NCBI RefSeq assembly: GCF_009735685.1
Contig: NZ_WHPN01000420.1
Span: 34,722-98,721, forward strand
Length of the DNA: 64,000 nt
Source of the DNA: Streptomyces lycii
GTDB taxonomy: Bacteria > Actinomycetota > Actinomycetes > Streptomycetales > Streptomycetaceae
Direction of reading: 5' to 3'
Part shown: one piece after another, positions 31,985 through 40,353 of the stretch
How the letters are laid out: every line of letters begins with the position of its first letter
Position numbering within the stretch: the first letter of the stretch is position 1
The notes under the pieces: model-generated
Told to the model about the DNA's origin: nothing
Seen by the model: the letters and a program-made list of their open reading frames with translations, nothing else
Databases searched by the model: none
Position numbers and translations under genes: made by a program

Positions 31985-34957
31985 ATGACTGTCGGATTCA
32001 CGCTGCTCGGTCCGGTCGAGGCGGTCGCCGACGGACGGCAGCTCGACCTCGGCCACGCCCGGCAGCGCTCCGTACTGGCGGTGCTGCTCGCCGAGGCGAA
32101 CCGTGCCGTGCCGACCGGGGAACTCGCCGACCGGGTCTGGGGAAACCGGTCGCCGCAGCGCCACCGCAACACGCTGCACAGCTATCTCTCCCGGATCCGG
32201 CAGGCCCTGGAGGCCGCCCGGGACGCGGGCGGCGACGCGACCCTGGAGCGGCAGCCGGGCGGCTACTGCCTCACCGTCGATCCGGACTCCGTGGACCTGC
32301 ACCGCTTCACCGCCCTGCTCGCGCGGGCCCGGGCGAGCGGAACGGACGAGGAGGCGGCCGCCCTCTTCGAGCAGGCCCTCGGCCTGTGGCGCGGCGAGGC
32401 CCTGGCCGGCCTGGACACCCCCTGGTTCGGAGCGCTCCGCGACACCCTGCACCAGCAGCGGTCCGCCGCCGCACTCGACCGCAACGACGCCCTGCTGCGC
32501 TGCGGCCGGCACGGCCCGCTGCTGCCCGTTCTCACCGCCGACGCGCGCGCCGACCCGCTGGACGAGCGTCTCGCCGGACAGCTGATGCTGGCGCTCCACC
32601 GCTGCGGCCGCCCGGCGGACGCCCTCGCGTACTACCGGGAACTGCGGTCGCGGCTGCGCGCCGAACTCGGCATGGACCCCAGCGCGCCGCTGCGGGAACT
32701 GCACCAGCAGATCCTGACCGCGGACCCCGGCCTGACCCTCGTACCCGGCCCGCGCACCGCTGCCGGCACCGGGGCCGGAGCGGGACCGGGCACCGCGGCC
32801 GGCACGCCGCCGCCCCGCCAGCTCCCGGCGCCGCCGCCGCTGTTCACCGGGCGCGACGGTGAACTCGCCGCGCTCACCGCCGCCCTCGCCCCCGGCGGCG
32901 ACGGGGCCGCGGCGGACGCCCTCGCGATCGGGGTGATCGGCGGCATCGGCGGGGTCGGCAAGACCTGGCTGGCCGTGCGCTGGGCCCACGACCATCTCGA
33001 CCGGTTCCCCGACGGACAGCTGTACGTGAACCTCCGGGGCTTCGACCCGTCCGCCCCGCCCGTGCCGCCGGCCTCCGCCATCCGGCAGCTGCTCGACGCC
33101 CTGGACGTGCGCCCCGCCTCGGTCCCGCCGGACCCCGAGGCGCTCGCCGGGTACTACCGCGGCCTCCTCGCCGACCGGCGCATGCTGATCCTGCTGGACA
33201 ACGCGCGCGACGCCGAGCAGGTCCGCCCCCTGCTGCCCGGCGGCACCGGCTGCACCGTGCTCGTCACCAGCCGGAACCGGCTCGGCTCGCTCGTCACCAC
33301 GCACGGCGCCCGCACGCTCCCGCTCGGCTCCCTCCCCGCTCCCGAGGCCCGCGCGCTGCTCACCCGGCACCTCGGGCCGCAGCGGATCGCCGCCGAGCCC
33401 GACGCGGTGTCCGCGCTGCTGGAGCACTGCTCCGGCCTGCCGCTCGCGCTGGGTGTCGTGGCCGCCCGGGCCGCCGCGCACCCCGGTTTCCCGCTCGCCG
33501 GGCTGGCGGGTGAGCTGCGCGAGTCCGCCGACCGCCTCGACGCCCTCGGGGACGCCGACCTGACAGCCGATCTTCGTGCCGTCTTCTCCTCCTCGTACCA
33601 CGCCCTCGGCGAGGAGGCGGCCCGGCTCTACGGGCTGCTGGGCCTGGTGCCGGGACCCGACTGCGGGCTGCACGCGGCGGCCTCGCTCGCCGCGACCACC
33701 CCCGCCCGCGCCCGCGTGCACCTGCGGGAACTCGAAGCCGCCCATCTGGTCGAGCAGCACGCGCCCGGCCGGTACCGGATGCACGACCTCGTACGCCTGC
33801 ACGCCGCCGAACGCGGAAACCCGGAGGGGCCGGACGACGCCCGCGACGCGGCCGTACGGCGCCTGGTCGACTTCCATCTGCACACCGGCCTGGCGGCGAA
33901 CCGGTTGCTGGACGGCGTGCACACGCCGTTCGCGCCGGAGCCCGCCCCGCCCGCCCCCGGCTGCGTGCCCGCGCCGCTGCCGGACACGGCGGCGGCCCTG
34001 GCCTGGCTCGAGACCGAGCATCCCGGCATCCGGGGGGCCCAGCTGCTGGCCCTGGAACAGGGCCGGTACGCCCCCGTCTGGCAGCTGGCCTGGACGCTGA
34101 TCCCCTTTCACTGGGGCGGCGGCCGGTTCCGGGAACACCTCGACGTCTGGCGCACCGGTCTGACCGCCGCCGAACGCGCGGGTGACCCGCTCGCCGAGGC
34201 CCTGGCGCACTGGCGGCTCGGGCAGGCGTGCTCCCATCTCGGGCGCGGCCCCGACGCCTTCCGCCATCTGCGCCGCGCGCTCACGCTGTGCGAGCGGTCC
34301 GCCGACACCGCGGGCCGGGCCCATGTGCACCGCACCCTCGGCTGGGTCAGCGAGCAGCAGGGCGACGAGCAGGGGGCGCTCGCCCACGCCCTCCGCGCCC
34401 TGCGGCTCTACCGGCGGCTCGGCAACACCGGGTGGCTGGCGGGCCAGCTCAACGCCGTGGGCTGGTGCCACGCCCAGCTGGGCCGGTACGAGGAGGCGCT
34501 GACCCACTGCGAGGAAGCCCTCGCCCTGTTCCGCAAGGCGGACGGGGACGCGGGTACCGCCTCGACCCTGGACAGCCTCGGCTACATCGCGCACCGCCTG
34601 GGCCGGCCCGCCGACGCCGTCGGCCACTACCGGGAGGCCCTCGCCCTCTTCCGGAACACCGGGAACGTCTACGACGAGGCCGACACCCTGGCCCGCCTCG
34701 GGGACGCGCTGGAGGCACTGGGCCGGCACGCCGAGGCCCGCGCGGCGCGCGAGGAGGCCGTCGGCCTCTACCGGGCCCAGCGGCGGTCGGAGGAGGCCCG
34801 GCGGACGGCGGAGCGGCTGGGTGACCGGCGGGCGGCCGGGCCGGAGCGGGAGCCGGAGCGGGAGCCGGAGCGGGAGCCGGAGCCGGGGCCTGAGCGGCAG
34901 CCGGAGCAGGAGCGGCAGCCCGAGCAGGAGCGGCAGCCGGAGGCCGGGCAGCGCTGA
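31985..34957 (+). CDS. AfsR/SARP family regulator (BTAD - NB-ARC - TPR)
   Basis: A 990-residue regulator. A winged-helix DNA-binding domain covers about residues 1-95 (TLLGPVEAVADG, LADRVWG), then the BTAD domain to about 250. The NB-ARC ATPase follows, with Walker A GGIGGVGKTW near 319-328, and TPR repeats from about 690 to 950. The tail is a repeat of Glu-Arg-Glu-Pro and Glu-Gln-Glu-Arg-Gln-Pro units. The length and layout match AfsR-type global or pathway regulators of secondary metabolism. No biosynthetic cluster is in the window, so its targets are unknown. The next gene starts 31 bp after its stop. Confidence 0.92.
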   Translation: MTVGFTLLGPVEAVADGRQLDLGHARQRSVLAVLLAEANRAVPTGELADRVWGNRSPQRHRNTLHSYLSRIRQALEAARDAGGDATLERQPGGYCLTVDPDSVDLHRFTALLARARASGTDEEAAALFEQALGLWRGEALAGLDTPWFGALRDTLHQQRSAAALDRNDALLRCGRHGPLLPVLTADARADPLDERLAGQLMLALHRCGRPADALAYYRELRSRLRAELGMDPSAPLRELHQQILTADPGLTLVPGPRTAAGTGAGAGPGTAAGTPPPRQLPAPPPLFTGRDGELAALTAALAPGGDGAAADALAIGVIGGIGGVGKTWLAVRWAHDHLDRFPDGQLYVNLRGFDPSAPPVPPASAIRQLLDALDVRPASVPPDPEALAGYYRGLLADRRMLILLDNARDAEQVRPLLPGGTGCTVLVTSRNRLGSLVTTHGARTLPLGSLPAPEARALLTRHLGPQRIAAEPDAVSALLEHCSGLPLALGVVAARAAAHPGFPLAGLAGELRESADRLDALGDADLTADLRAVFSSSYHALGEEAARLYGLLGLVPGPDCGLHAAASLAATTPARARVHLRELEAAHLVEQHAPGRYRMHDLVRLHAAERGNPEGPDDARDAAVRRLVDFHLHTGLAANRLLDGVHTPFAPEPAPPAPGCVPAPLPDTAAALAWLETEHPGIRGAQLLALEQGRYAPVWQLAWTLIPFHWGGGRFREHLDVWRTGLTAAERAGDPLAEALAHWRLGQACSHLGRGPDAFRHLRRALTLCERSADTAGRAHVHRTLGWVSEQQGDEQGALAHALRALRLYRRLGNTGWLAGQLNAVGWCHAQLGRYEEALTHCEEALALFRKADGDAGTASTLDSLGYIAHRLGRPADAVGHYREALALFRNTGNVYDEADTLARLGDALEALGRHAEARAAREEAVGLYRAQRRSEEARRTAERLGDRRAAGPEREPEREPEREPEPGPERQPEQERQPEQERQPEAGQR

Positions 34958-34988
34958 ACCTGTCACCGGGCCCTGCGAGGATGGCCGG

Positions 34989-35888
34989 GTGACAGGAACG
35001 CTCGTACTGGCAGGAACACCCATCGGCGACACCGCGGACGCGCCGCCGCGGCTGGCCCAGGAGCTGGCGGGCGCCGACGTGGTGGCCGCCGAGGACACCC
35101 GGCGGCTGCGGCGGCTCACCCAGGCGCTGGGGGTGCGGCCGGGCGGGCGGATCGTGTCGTACTTCGAGGGCAACGAGGCGGCGCGCACCCCCGAACTGGT
35201 GGAGGAGCTGGCGGGCGGGGCGCGGGTGCTGCTGGTGACGGACGCCGGGATGCCGTCCGTGTCGGACCCCGGCTACCGGCTGGTCGCGGCGGCCGTGGAG
35301 CGGGGTGTGCGGGTCACCGCCGTGCCGGGACCGTCCGCCGTGCTGACCGCGCTCGCGCTGTCCGGGCTGCCCGTGGACCGGTTCTGCTTCGAGGGCTTCC
35401 TGCCGCGCAAGGCCGGTGAACGGCTGGGCCGGCTGCGGGAGGCCGCCGGCGAGCGGCGCACCCTGGTCTACTTCGAGGCGCCGCACCGGCTCGACGCCAC
35501 GCTCGGGGCCATGGCGGAGGTCTTCGGCCCACAGCGGCGCGCCGCGGTCTGCCGGGAGCTGACCAAGACGTACGAGGAAGTGCGCCGCGGCCCCCTGGCG
35601 GAGCTAGCGGAGTGGGCCGCGGAGGGCGTACGGGGTGAGATCACCGTGGTCGTCGAGGGCGCCCCGGAACCGGGCCCGCAGGAGCTGGGCCCGGCCGAAC
35701 TGGTCCGCCGGGTCCGGATTCGCGAGGAGGCGGGGGAGCGGCGCAAGGAGGCGATCGCGGCGGTCGCGGCCGAGGCGGGGCTGCCGAAGCGTGAGGTGTT
35801 CGACGCGGTGGTCGACGCCAAGAACGCCGAGAAGGCAGGGAACGCAGGGAACGCCGGGAAGGCAGGGAAGGCCAAGAACGCCGAGTAG
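34989..35888 (+). CDS. rsmI: 16S rRNA (cytidine1402-2'-O)-methyltransferase RsmI
   Basis: A 299-residue tetrapyrrole-methylase-fold enzyme modifying C1402 in the ribosomal P site. It has TPIGDTADAPPR, AEDTRRLRRL, the loop TDAGMPSVSDPGYR, PGPSAVLTALALSGLP and ELTKTYEE. The length is normal apart from a low-complexity tail (KAGNAGNAGKAGKAKNAE). GTG 34989 was chosen at the first strand TLVLAGTPIGD; the long upstream frame is a shadow of the SARP tail repeat. Confidence 0.94.
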   Translation: MTGTLVLAGTPIGDTADAPPRLAQELAGADVVAAEDTRRLRRLTQALGVRPGGRIVSYFEGNEAARTPELVEELAGGARVLLVTDAGMPSVSDPGYRLVAAAVERGVRVTAVPGPSAVLTALALSGLPVDRFCFEGFLPRKAGERLGRLREAAGERRTLVYFEAPHRLDATLGAMAEVFGPQRRAAVCRELTKTYEEVRRGPLAELAEWAAEGVRGEITVVVEGAPEPGPQELGPAELVRRVRIREEAGERRKEAIAAVAAEAGLPKREVFDAVVDAKNAEKAGNAGNAGKAGKAKNAE

Positions 35889-36309
35889 GCCGGGAACGCC
35901 GGGAACGCCGAGGCCGGGAAGGCCGACGAGCCGAGCGGGCCGAGGCGGGCTGAGCGGGAGCGGCTGAGCAGGGGAGCGGGAGCGGCTGAGCAGGGGAGCG
36001 GGAGCGCGGGCGAGCAGGGGGGAGCGGGCCGGGTGGGGGCGGGGGCCGGTCGGTCCGGAACGCCGGGCGGGACGAGAAGAAGAGTGACGGAAACGTCCGG
36101 CCGAAATTCAGGGCGGGTCAGGGCAATTCGGGCTCCGGATGGAGAATTTCGGGAGCAGGATGTCAGTCGCGCGTGCTGTGATGGTGGCGGGCCCGGGCGA
36201 ATCGGCCCTCCCCGGTGTTCCCGTACCGGATCGTCACCGCAAGATCTCCTGACGGTGAGCGGCGCGACGGCGGCCTGATCTCTTCAGCTCCTGTGAGGTG
36301 TGCTCGACC
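35889..36309. other. Intergenic region with repeats and inverted repeat
   Basis: No gene is seen. The GGGAACGCC motif of the rsmI tail continues past the stop. A 22-bp unit (AGCGGGAGCGGCTGAGCAGGGG) then repeats two to three times at about 35950-36015. Further on, CCGAAATTC (36101-36109) and its exact complement (36144-36152) form an AT-rich inverted repeat 34 nt apart, about 160 bp before the MFS start. Confidence 0.65.
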
Positions 36310-37824
36310 ATGAACAACCCCGTGCGCGGCGGGACCGCGGACCCCGGCGTCGATTCCGGTGCGCCGCCCCCGCAGGCCAACGTCCTGATAGGCGTGCTGG
36401 TCGTCTCGGCCTTCGTGATGATCCTCAACGAGACGATCCTGAGCGTCGCCCTGCGCGACCTCACCGTCGACCTCGGGGTCTCGACCACGACGACCCAGTG
36501 GCTGACCAGCGGCTTCCTGCTGACCATGGCCGTCGTCATACCCATCACCGGCTTTCTGCTCGAACGATTCACCGCGCGCCAGGTCTTCCTCGCCTCGCTG
36601 ACGCTGTTCAGCACCGGCACACTCGTCAGCGCCCTCGCGCCCGGGTTCGCCGTGCTGCTGGCCGGCCGGGTGGTGCAGGCGTGCGGCACGGCGGTGATGC
36701 TGCCGCTGCTGATGACCTCGGTGATGCGCCTCGTACCGCCCCGCAAGCGCGGCGCGACGATGGGGACGATCAGCATCGTCATCGCGGTCGCCCCCGCCGT
36801 GGGACCGACCGTGGGCGGCGCCGTGCTGGCCTCGCTCGGCTGGCGCTGGATGTTCTGGATCGTGCTGCCGCTGGCCGTGGCCGCCCTCGCGGTGGGCGCC
36901 GTCCGGATGCGCCTGGACAGCGAGACCCGGAAGGTGCCGCTGGACGTGCCCTCGGTGCTGCTGTCCGCCGTCGGCTTCGGCGGTGTCCTCTACGGCCTGG
37001 CCTCCGTCGGCGAGTCCGGCGGGGAGCACGCGGTGCCCCCGTGGGTGCCGGTGCTGATCGGTCTGGCCGCGCTGGCCGTGTTCGTCGCGCGGCAGCTCCG
37101 GCTGCAGCGCCGGGACCTCGCGCTGCTCGATCTGCGCCCGTTCAAGGTCCGCGCCTTCACCGTCGCCCTGATCCTGTCCGCGCTGCTCTTCATGTGTCTG
37201 CTGGGCGTCGGGTCGATCATGCTGCCGCTGTACCTCCAGACGGTGCTGGACACCAGCACGTTCGTCAGCGGCCTGGCCGTCCTTCCCGGCGGGCTGCTGC
37301 TGGGTCTGCTCGGCCGGCCCGTTGGCCGGCTGTTCGACCGCTTCGGGGCCCGCCCGCTGGTCGTGCCCGGCGCGCTCTCCATGGCGGTCTCGCTCTGGCT
37401 GATGGCGCTCCTCGGCGAGGACTCGCCGCTGGCCGCCGTGATCGCCATCCACGTGCTGCTCATGGCGGGCCTCGGGCTGATGATGACGCCGCTGATGACG
37501 GAGTCCCTCGGCTCGCTGCCCGAGCATCTCCACTCCCACGGCAGCGCGATCCTCGCCACCCTCCAGCAGGTCTCCGGGGCGTTCGGCACGGCCGTGTTCG
37601 TCACCGTCGCCTCGCTCGGCACCTCCGCGCCGTCGGGCGCGCCGGACGCCGGGGGCCTGCGGGCCGCGTTCGTCGTCGCCGGAGTCATCGGCCTGCTCGC
37701 CTTCCTCGCCTCGCTCTTCGTCCGCCGCTCTCCGGGCCCCGGCCGGGAGGTCACCCCGCCGGTGGCGGCCCCGGACGACGCCGGAGCCGAGCGGGAGCCC
37801 TCCGGGACGGCTTCGGGAATCTGA
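36310..37824 (+). CDS. MFS transporter, DHA2 drug:H+ antiporter family
   Basis: A 504-residue exporter with 14 predicted helices. Motif C-like VAPAVGPTVGGAVLASLGWRW and the first-helix MILNETILSVALRDL (motif D1-like) identify the EmrB/QacA (DHA2) group. It probably exports a toxic or secreted small molecule, perhaps one controlled by the nearby SARP, but this is inference. ATG 36310 has GTGAGGTG 8-15 nt upstream. Confidence 0.9.
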   Translation: MNNPVRGGTADPGVDSGAPPPQANVLIGVLVVSAFVMILNETILSVALRDLTVDLGVSTTTTQWLTSGFLLTMAVVIPITGFLLERFTARQVFLASLTLFSTGTLVSALAPGFAVLLAGRVVQACGTAVMLPLLMTSVMRLVPPRKRGATMGTISIVIAVAPAVGPTVGGAVLASLGWRWMFWIVLPLAVAALAVGAVRMRLDSETRKVPLDVPSVLLSAVGFGGVLYGLASVGESGGEHAVPPWVPVLIGLAALAVFVARQLRLQRRDLALLDLRPFKVRAFTVALILSALLFMCLLGVGSIMLPLYLQTVLDTSTFVSGLAVLPGGLLLGLLGRPVGRLFDRFGARPLVVPGALSMAVSLWLMALLGEDSPLAAVIAIHVLLMAGLGLMMTPLMTESLGSLPEHLHSHGSAILATLQQVSGAFGTAVFVTVASLGTSAPSGAPDAGGLRAAFVVAGVIGLLAFLASLFVRRSPGPGREVTPPVAAPDDAGAEREPSGTASGI

Positions 37825-37834
37825 CGGGACCGGA

Positions 37835-37858
37835 CCGCGGCGGGCCGCGCCGCCGCGG
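37835..37858. terminator. Hairpin after the MFS gene
   Basis: A perfect 9-bp stem CCGCGGCGG around GCCGCG, 10 bp after the MFS stop. No T run follows. Confidence 0.55.
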
Positions 37859-37974
37859 CCCGCGTCCGGACGGACGCCCGGAACGGAGCCTTCCGGCGAA
37901 CGGGACCGCGGGCCGCCGAAGGTCTATCGTGAAAGGAAGCCCTCCCTGTGGCAGGGCCGTTCCGCCGCGGGGAG

Positions 37975-37991
37975 CTTGTCCGCTGGACAAG
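37975..37991 (+). promoter_or_regulatory. Inverted repeat before the zinc-ribbon gene
   Basis: CTTGTCC-GCT-GGACAAG lies directly against the GAGGAG ribosome site of the next gene (start 38002). In RNA it would form a hairpin touching the ribosome site; in DNA it could be an operator. Confidence 0.5.
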
Positions 37992-38001
37992 AGGAGCCGG
38001 C

Positions 38002-38688
38002 ATGAGTGAATACGCAGGCACTTCGCGCGGCGTCCCCCCGCGACCCGCGCCCGCACCGCCGCCGTCCGCAGAGCCACCGCCGTCCGGCCGGCCGCCACCC
38101 GGGCAGTCACCACCCGGTTCGTCTCCGTCCGGACCGCCCGGAGCGTCGGCATCGTCTCCGTCCGGACCGCCGGGAGCGTCCCGGTCCGGGGCCCCGGCGG
38201 GGACCGCGGCCGATTCCGCGCCCGAGGTCGTGCACGAGGCGTACTCCTTCGCGTGCATGCGGTGCGGCCACGGTTGGGAGGAGTCGTACGACATCGCGCA
38301 CCACCGCGACGGCTCCGGCCGCCCGTACGTCGTCTACTACGCGCACGGCCGCCGCGTCCCGTCCCCGCTGACCCGGCCCAGCTGCACCCTGTGCGGGGGC
38401 TCGGTGGTCCGCATCATGCGCTCGGGCCGGGTGGAATCCGCGCGCGGCGGTTCGCTGTTCGAGCAGGCCGTGCCGATGGCCGGGCCGCTGTTCGTACCGG
38501 AGCCGCCCGGGCAGGGCCCCGTGCCGCCGTCGCCCCTGTCCGGTGCGATGAGCGAGCAGAGCGAGCGGCGGCCCCCGCGGACACGGGGAGCCGGGGCCGC
38601 GCCGCCGGGCGGCGAAGCGGCGGGAGAGAGTGGCCGGCACCGGAATTTCGCCGACCTGCTGCACGTCTTCCAGCGCGGACGCCACTGA
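38002..38688 (+). CDS. Conserved hypothetical protein with zinc-ribbon
   Basis: A 228-residue protein. Residues 1-75 are Pro/Ser/Gly low complexity with a repeated SPSGPPGAS unit. The middle holds two CxxC pairs (CMRCGHGWEE and CTLCGG) about 45 residues apart, a likely zinc ribbon. The C terminus ends in RNFADLLHVFQRGRH. ATG 38002 follows GAGGAG. It has no membrane segment. Function is unknown; a nucleic-acid or protein-binding role would fit. Confidence 0.8.
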   Translation: MSEYAGTSRGVPPRPAPAPPPSAEPPPSGRPPPGQSPPGSSPSGPPGASASSPSGPPGASRSGAPAGTAADSAPEVVHEAYSFACMRCGHGWEESYDIAHHRDGSGRPYVVYYAHGRRVPSPLTRPSCTLCGGSVVRIMRSGRVESARGGSLFEQAVPMAGPLFVPEPPGQGPVPPSPLSGAMSEQSERRPPRTRGAGAAPPGGEAAGESGRHRNFADLLHVFQRGRH

Positions 38689-39333
38689 CAGGGGCCGCGG
38701 ACGCGGCTGAAACCGGAGCGCGCGGACCCGGTCGAAACCGGAGCGCGCGGACGCGGCTGACGGGAGCGCGCGGACGCGGCTCGCCGGAACGCGGGAACGC
38801 GGGAACGTCCGGGCGAACGCGGGCACGGTGCTGATGCGCGACCGAGCGAAGGGCGTGGACGGGCCGGCCGGGTTGGCCCGGGGCGGCCTCGGACGTCGGG
38901 TGCTGTCCCCGGAGTTCCTGTGCCGTCCTCCATGGAGCCGTGCCAGTCGGGGTGGTCCGGGGCCAGGTCGAGCACGGTGGCGGAGTGCGCGCGCAGGCTC
39001 GGCGCCCCCCGGAGTTCCTGTGCCGCCACCGGGATTCCGGCGATCCCGAGACCCCGGACCGGCTCCGAGCCCGGACCGGCTCCGAGGTCGGACCGGCTCC
39101 GAGGTCCCGGGCCTGCCCTGAGACCGGGCGACCGCGAGAGCCCGGGCGACTGCGAGAGGAGCGAGCCGACCGCGAGAGCCCGGACTGACCGCGAGAGCCC
39201 GGACCGGTCGCGAGGGACCCAGCCGACCGCGAGAGCCCGGACCGGTCGCGAGAACCCGGGTCGCCCGGAGAGCCACGTGGGAGCGCCCGGGCCCCGGTCC
39301 GGTTCCGTGCCGGCTGCCCGTAAAATCGCGGGT
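38689..39333. other. Repeat-rich gap without a supportable gene
   Basis: At 38695-38790, units of roughly 27 bp (CGGAGCGCGCGGACGCGGCTGA) repeat. The 19-bp sequence CCCCGGAGTTCCTGTGCCG occurs at 38907-38925 and at 39007-39025, exactly 100 bp apart. At 39120-39265 a degenerate ACCGCGAGAGCCCGG unit repeats. A minus-strand frame between the 19-bp copies reads like a protein fragment (LRAHSATVLDLAPDHPDWHG) but has no start or context. Confidence 0.6.
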
Positions 39334-40242
39334 ATGGCGGCAGCGAGTTCAGGCACAGGTGGCAAGTCCAAGCGCGACGACAAGTCCGTACCGCCGCCGC
39401 TGCCCGAGCCGCTGCGAGTGCCGGCCGCGGACTCGCACACGCATCTCGACATGCAGTCCGGCACCGTCGGGGAAGCGGTGGAGAAGGCCGCTTCGGTGGG
39501 CGTCACCACCCTGGTCCAGGTCGGCTGCGATGTCGCGGGTTCCCGTTGGGCGGCCGAGACGGCCGCCGAGCACGACGCGATCCTGGCGACGGTCGCCCTG
39601 CACCCCAACGAGGCCCCGCGGATCGTCCTCGGAGATCCCGACGGCTGGTCCCGGCAGGGCCCGCGCGAGCCAGGCGGCGGGGCCGCGCTCGACGCGGCGC
39701 TGGCCGAGATCGACGCGCTCGCCGCGCTGCCGCAGGTCAGGGGCGTCGGTGAGACCGGCCTCGACCACTTCCGCACCGGTCCCGAGGGCATGGCCGCGCA
39801 GCAGCTGTCCTTCCGCCGCCACATCGACATCGCCAAGCGGCACGGCAAGGCACTCGTCATCCACGACCGGGAGGCGCACGAGGACGTGCTGCGCATCCTG
39901 GACGAGGAGGGCGCGCCGGACACGGTCGTCTTCCACTGCTTCTCCGGCGACGCGGAGATGGCCAAGATCTGCGCGGACCAGGGCTATCTGATGTCCTTCG
40001 CCGGCAACGTCACCTTCAAGAACGCGCAGCCGCTGCGCGACGCGCTCGCCGTCGCGCCGCCGGAACTGCTGCTGGTCGAGACCGACGCGCCCTTCCTGAC
40101 CCCGGCGCCGTACCGCGGACGGCCCAACGCGCCCTATCTGATTCCGGTCACCTTGCGGGCCATGGCCGAGGTCAAGGGGATGGACGAAGACGCGCTGGTC
40201 GCGGCGGTCGCGGCGAACACCGAGCGGGCCTTCGGCCGCTGA
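39334..40242 (+). CDS. tatD: TatD family metal-dependent hydrolase
   Basis: A 302-residue TIM-barrel hydrolase/DNase. Metal ligands are seen in ADSHTHLD (HxH), GVGETGLDH (Glu), VIHDREAH (His), VFHCFSG (His) and VETDAPFL (Asp). The first 30 residues are basic and Ser/Gly/Pro-rich, beyond the usual start. ATG 39334 is the start nearest to the family pattern. It begins the conserved run tatD-rpf-ksgA-ispE. Confidence 0.93.
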   Translation: MAAASSGTGGKSKRDDKSVPPPLPEPLRVPAADSHTHLDMQSGTVGEAVEKAASVGVTTLVQVGCDVAGSRWAAETAAEHDAILATVALHPNEAPRIVLGDPDGWSRQGPREPGGGAALDAALAEIDALAALPQVRGVGETGLDHFRTGPEGMAAQQLSFRRHIDIAKRHGKALVIHDREAHEDVLRILDEEGAPDTVVFHCFSGDAEMAKICADQGYLMSFAGNVTFKNAQPLRDALAVAPPELLLVETDAPFLTPAPYRGRPNAPYLIPVTLRAMAEVKGMDEDALVAAVAANTERAFGR

Positions 40243-40271
40243 CCGGGCACCGCCCGCACCCCCCAGTTCCC

Positions 40272-40323
40272 AATACGCAGCGTATTCATGTGATTTGGGA
40301 GAGTGACGGTCCTCCGCTACAGT
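40272..40323 (+). promoter_or_regulatory. rpf promoter with upstream palindrome
   Basis: A -35 TTGGGA (40295-40300) and a -10 TACAGT (40318-40323) are 17 bp apart. The palindrome AATACG-CAG-CGTATT (40272-40286) lies 8 bp upstream of the -35, an activator-like position. The start near 40330 excludes the in-frame ATG-like start at 40303. Confidence 0.65.
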
Positions 40324-40353
40324 CCGCCGCGACCGCCGGACCAGTGGAGCGTC

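Noticed and set aside
31898-35188. Minus-strand frame of 1096 codons opposite the SARP gene
   Set aside because: It is a shadow of the SARP gene, with no domain pattern and a Leu/Arg/Pro repeat end.
40243-40353. c-di-AMP (ydaO) riboswitch before rpf
   Set aside because: The distance between promoter and start is only about 25 nt, too short for that riboswitch.
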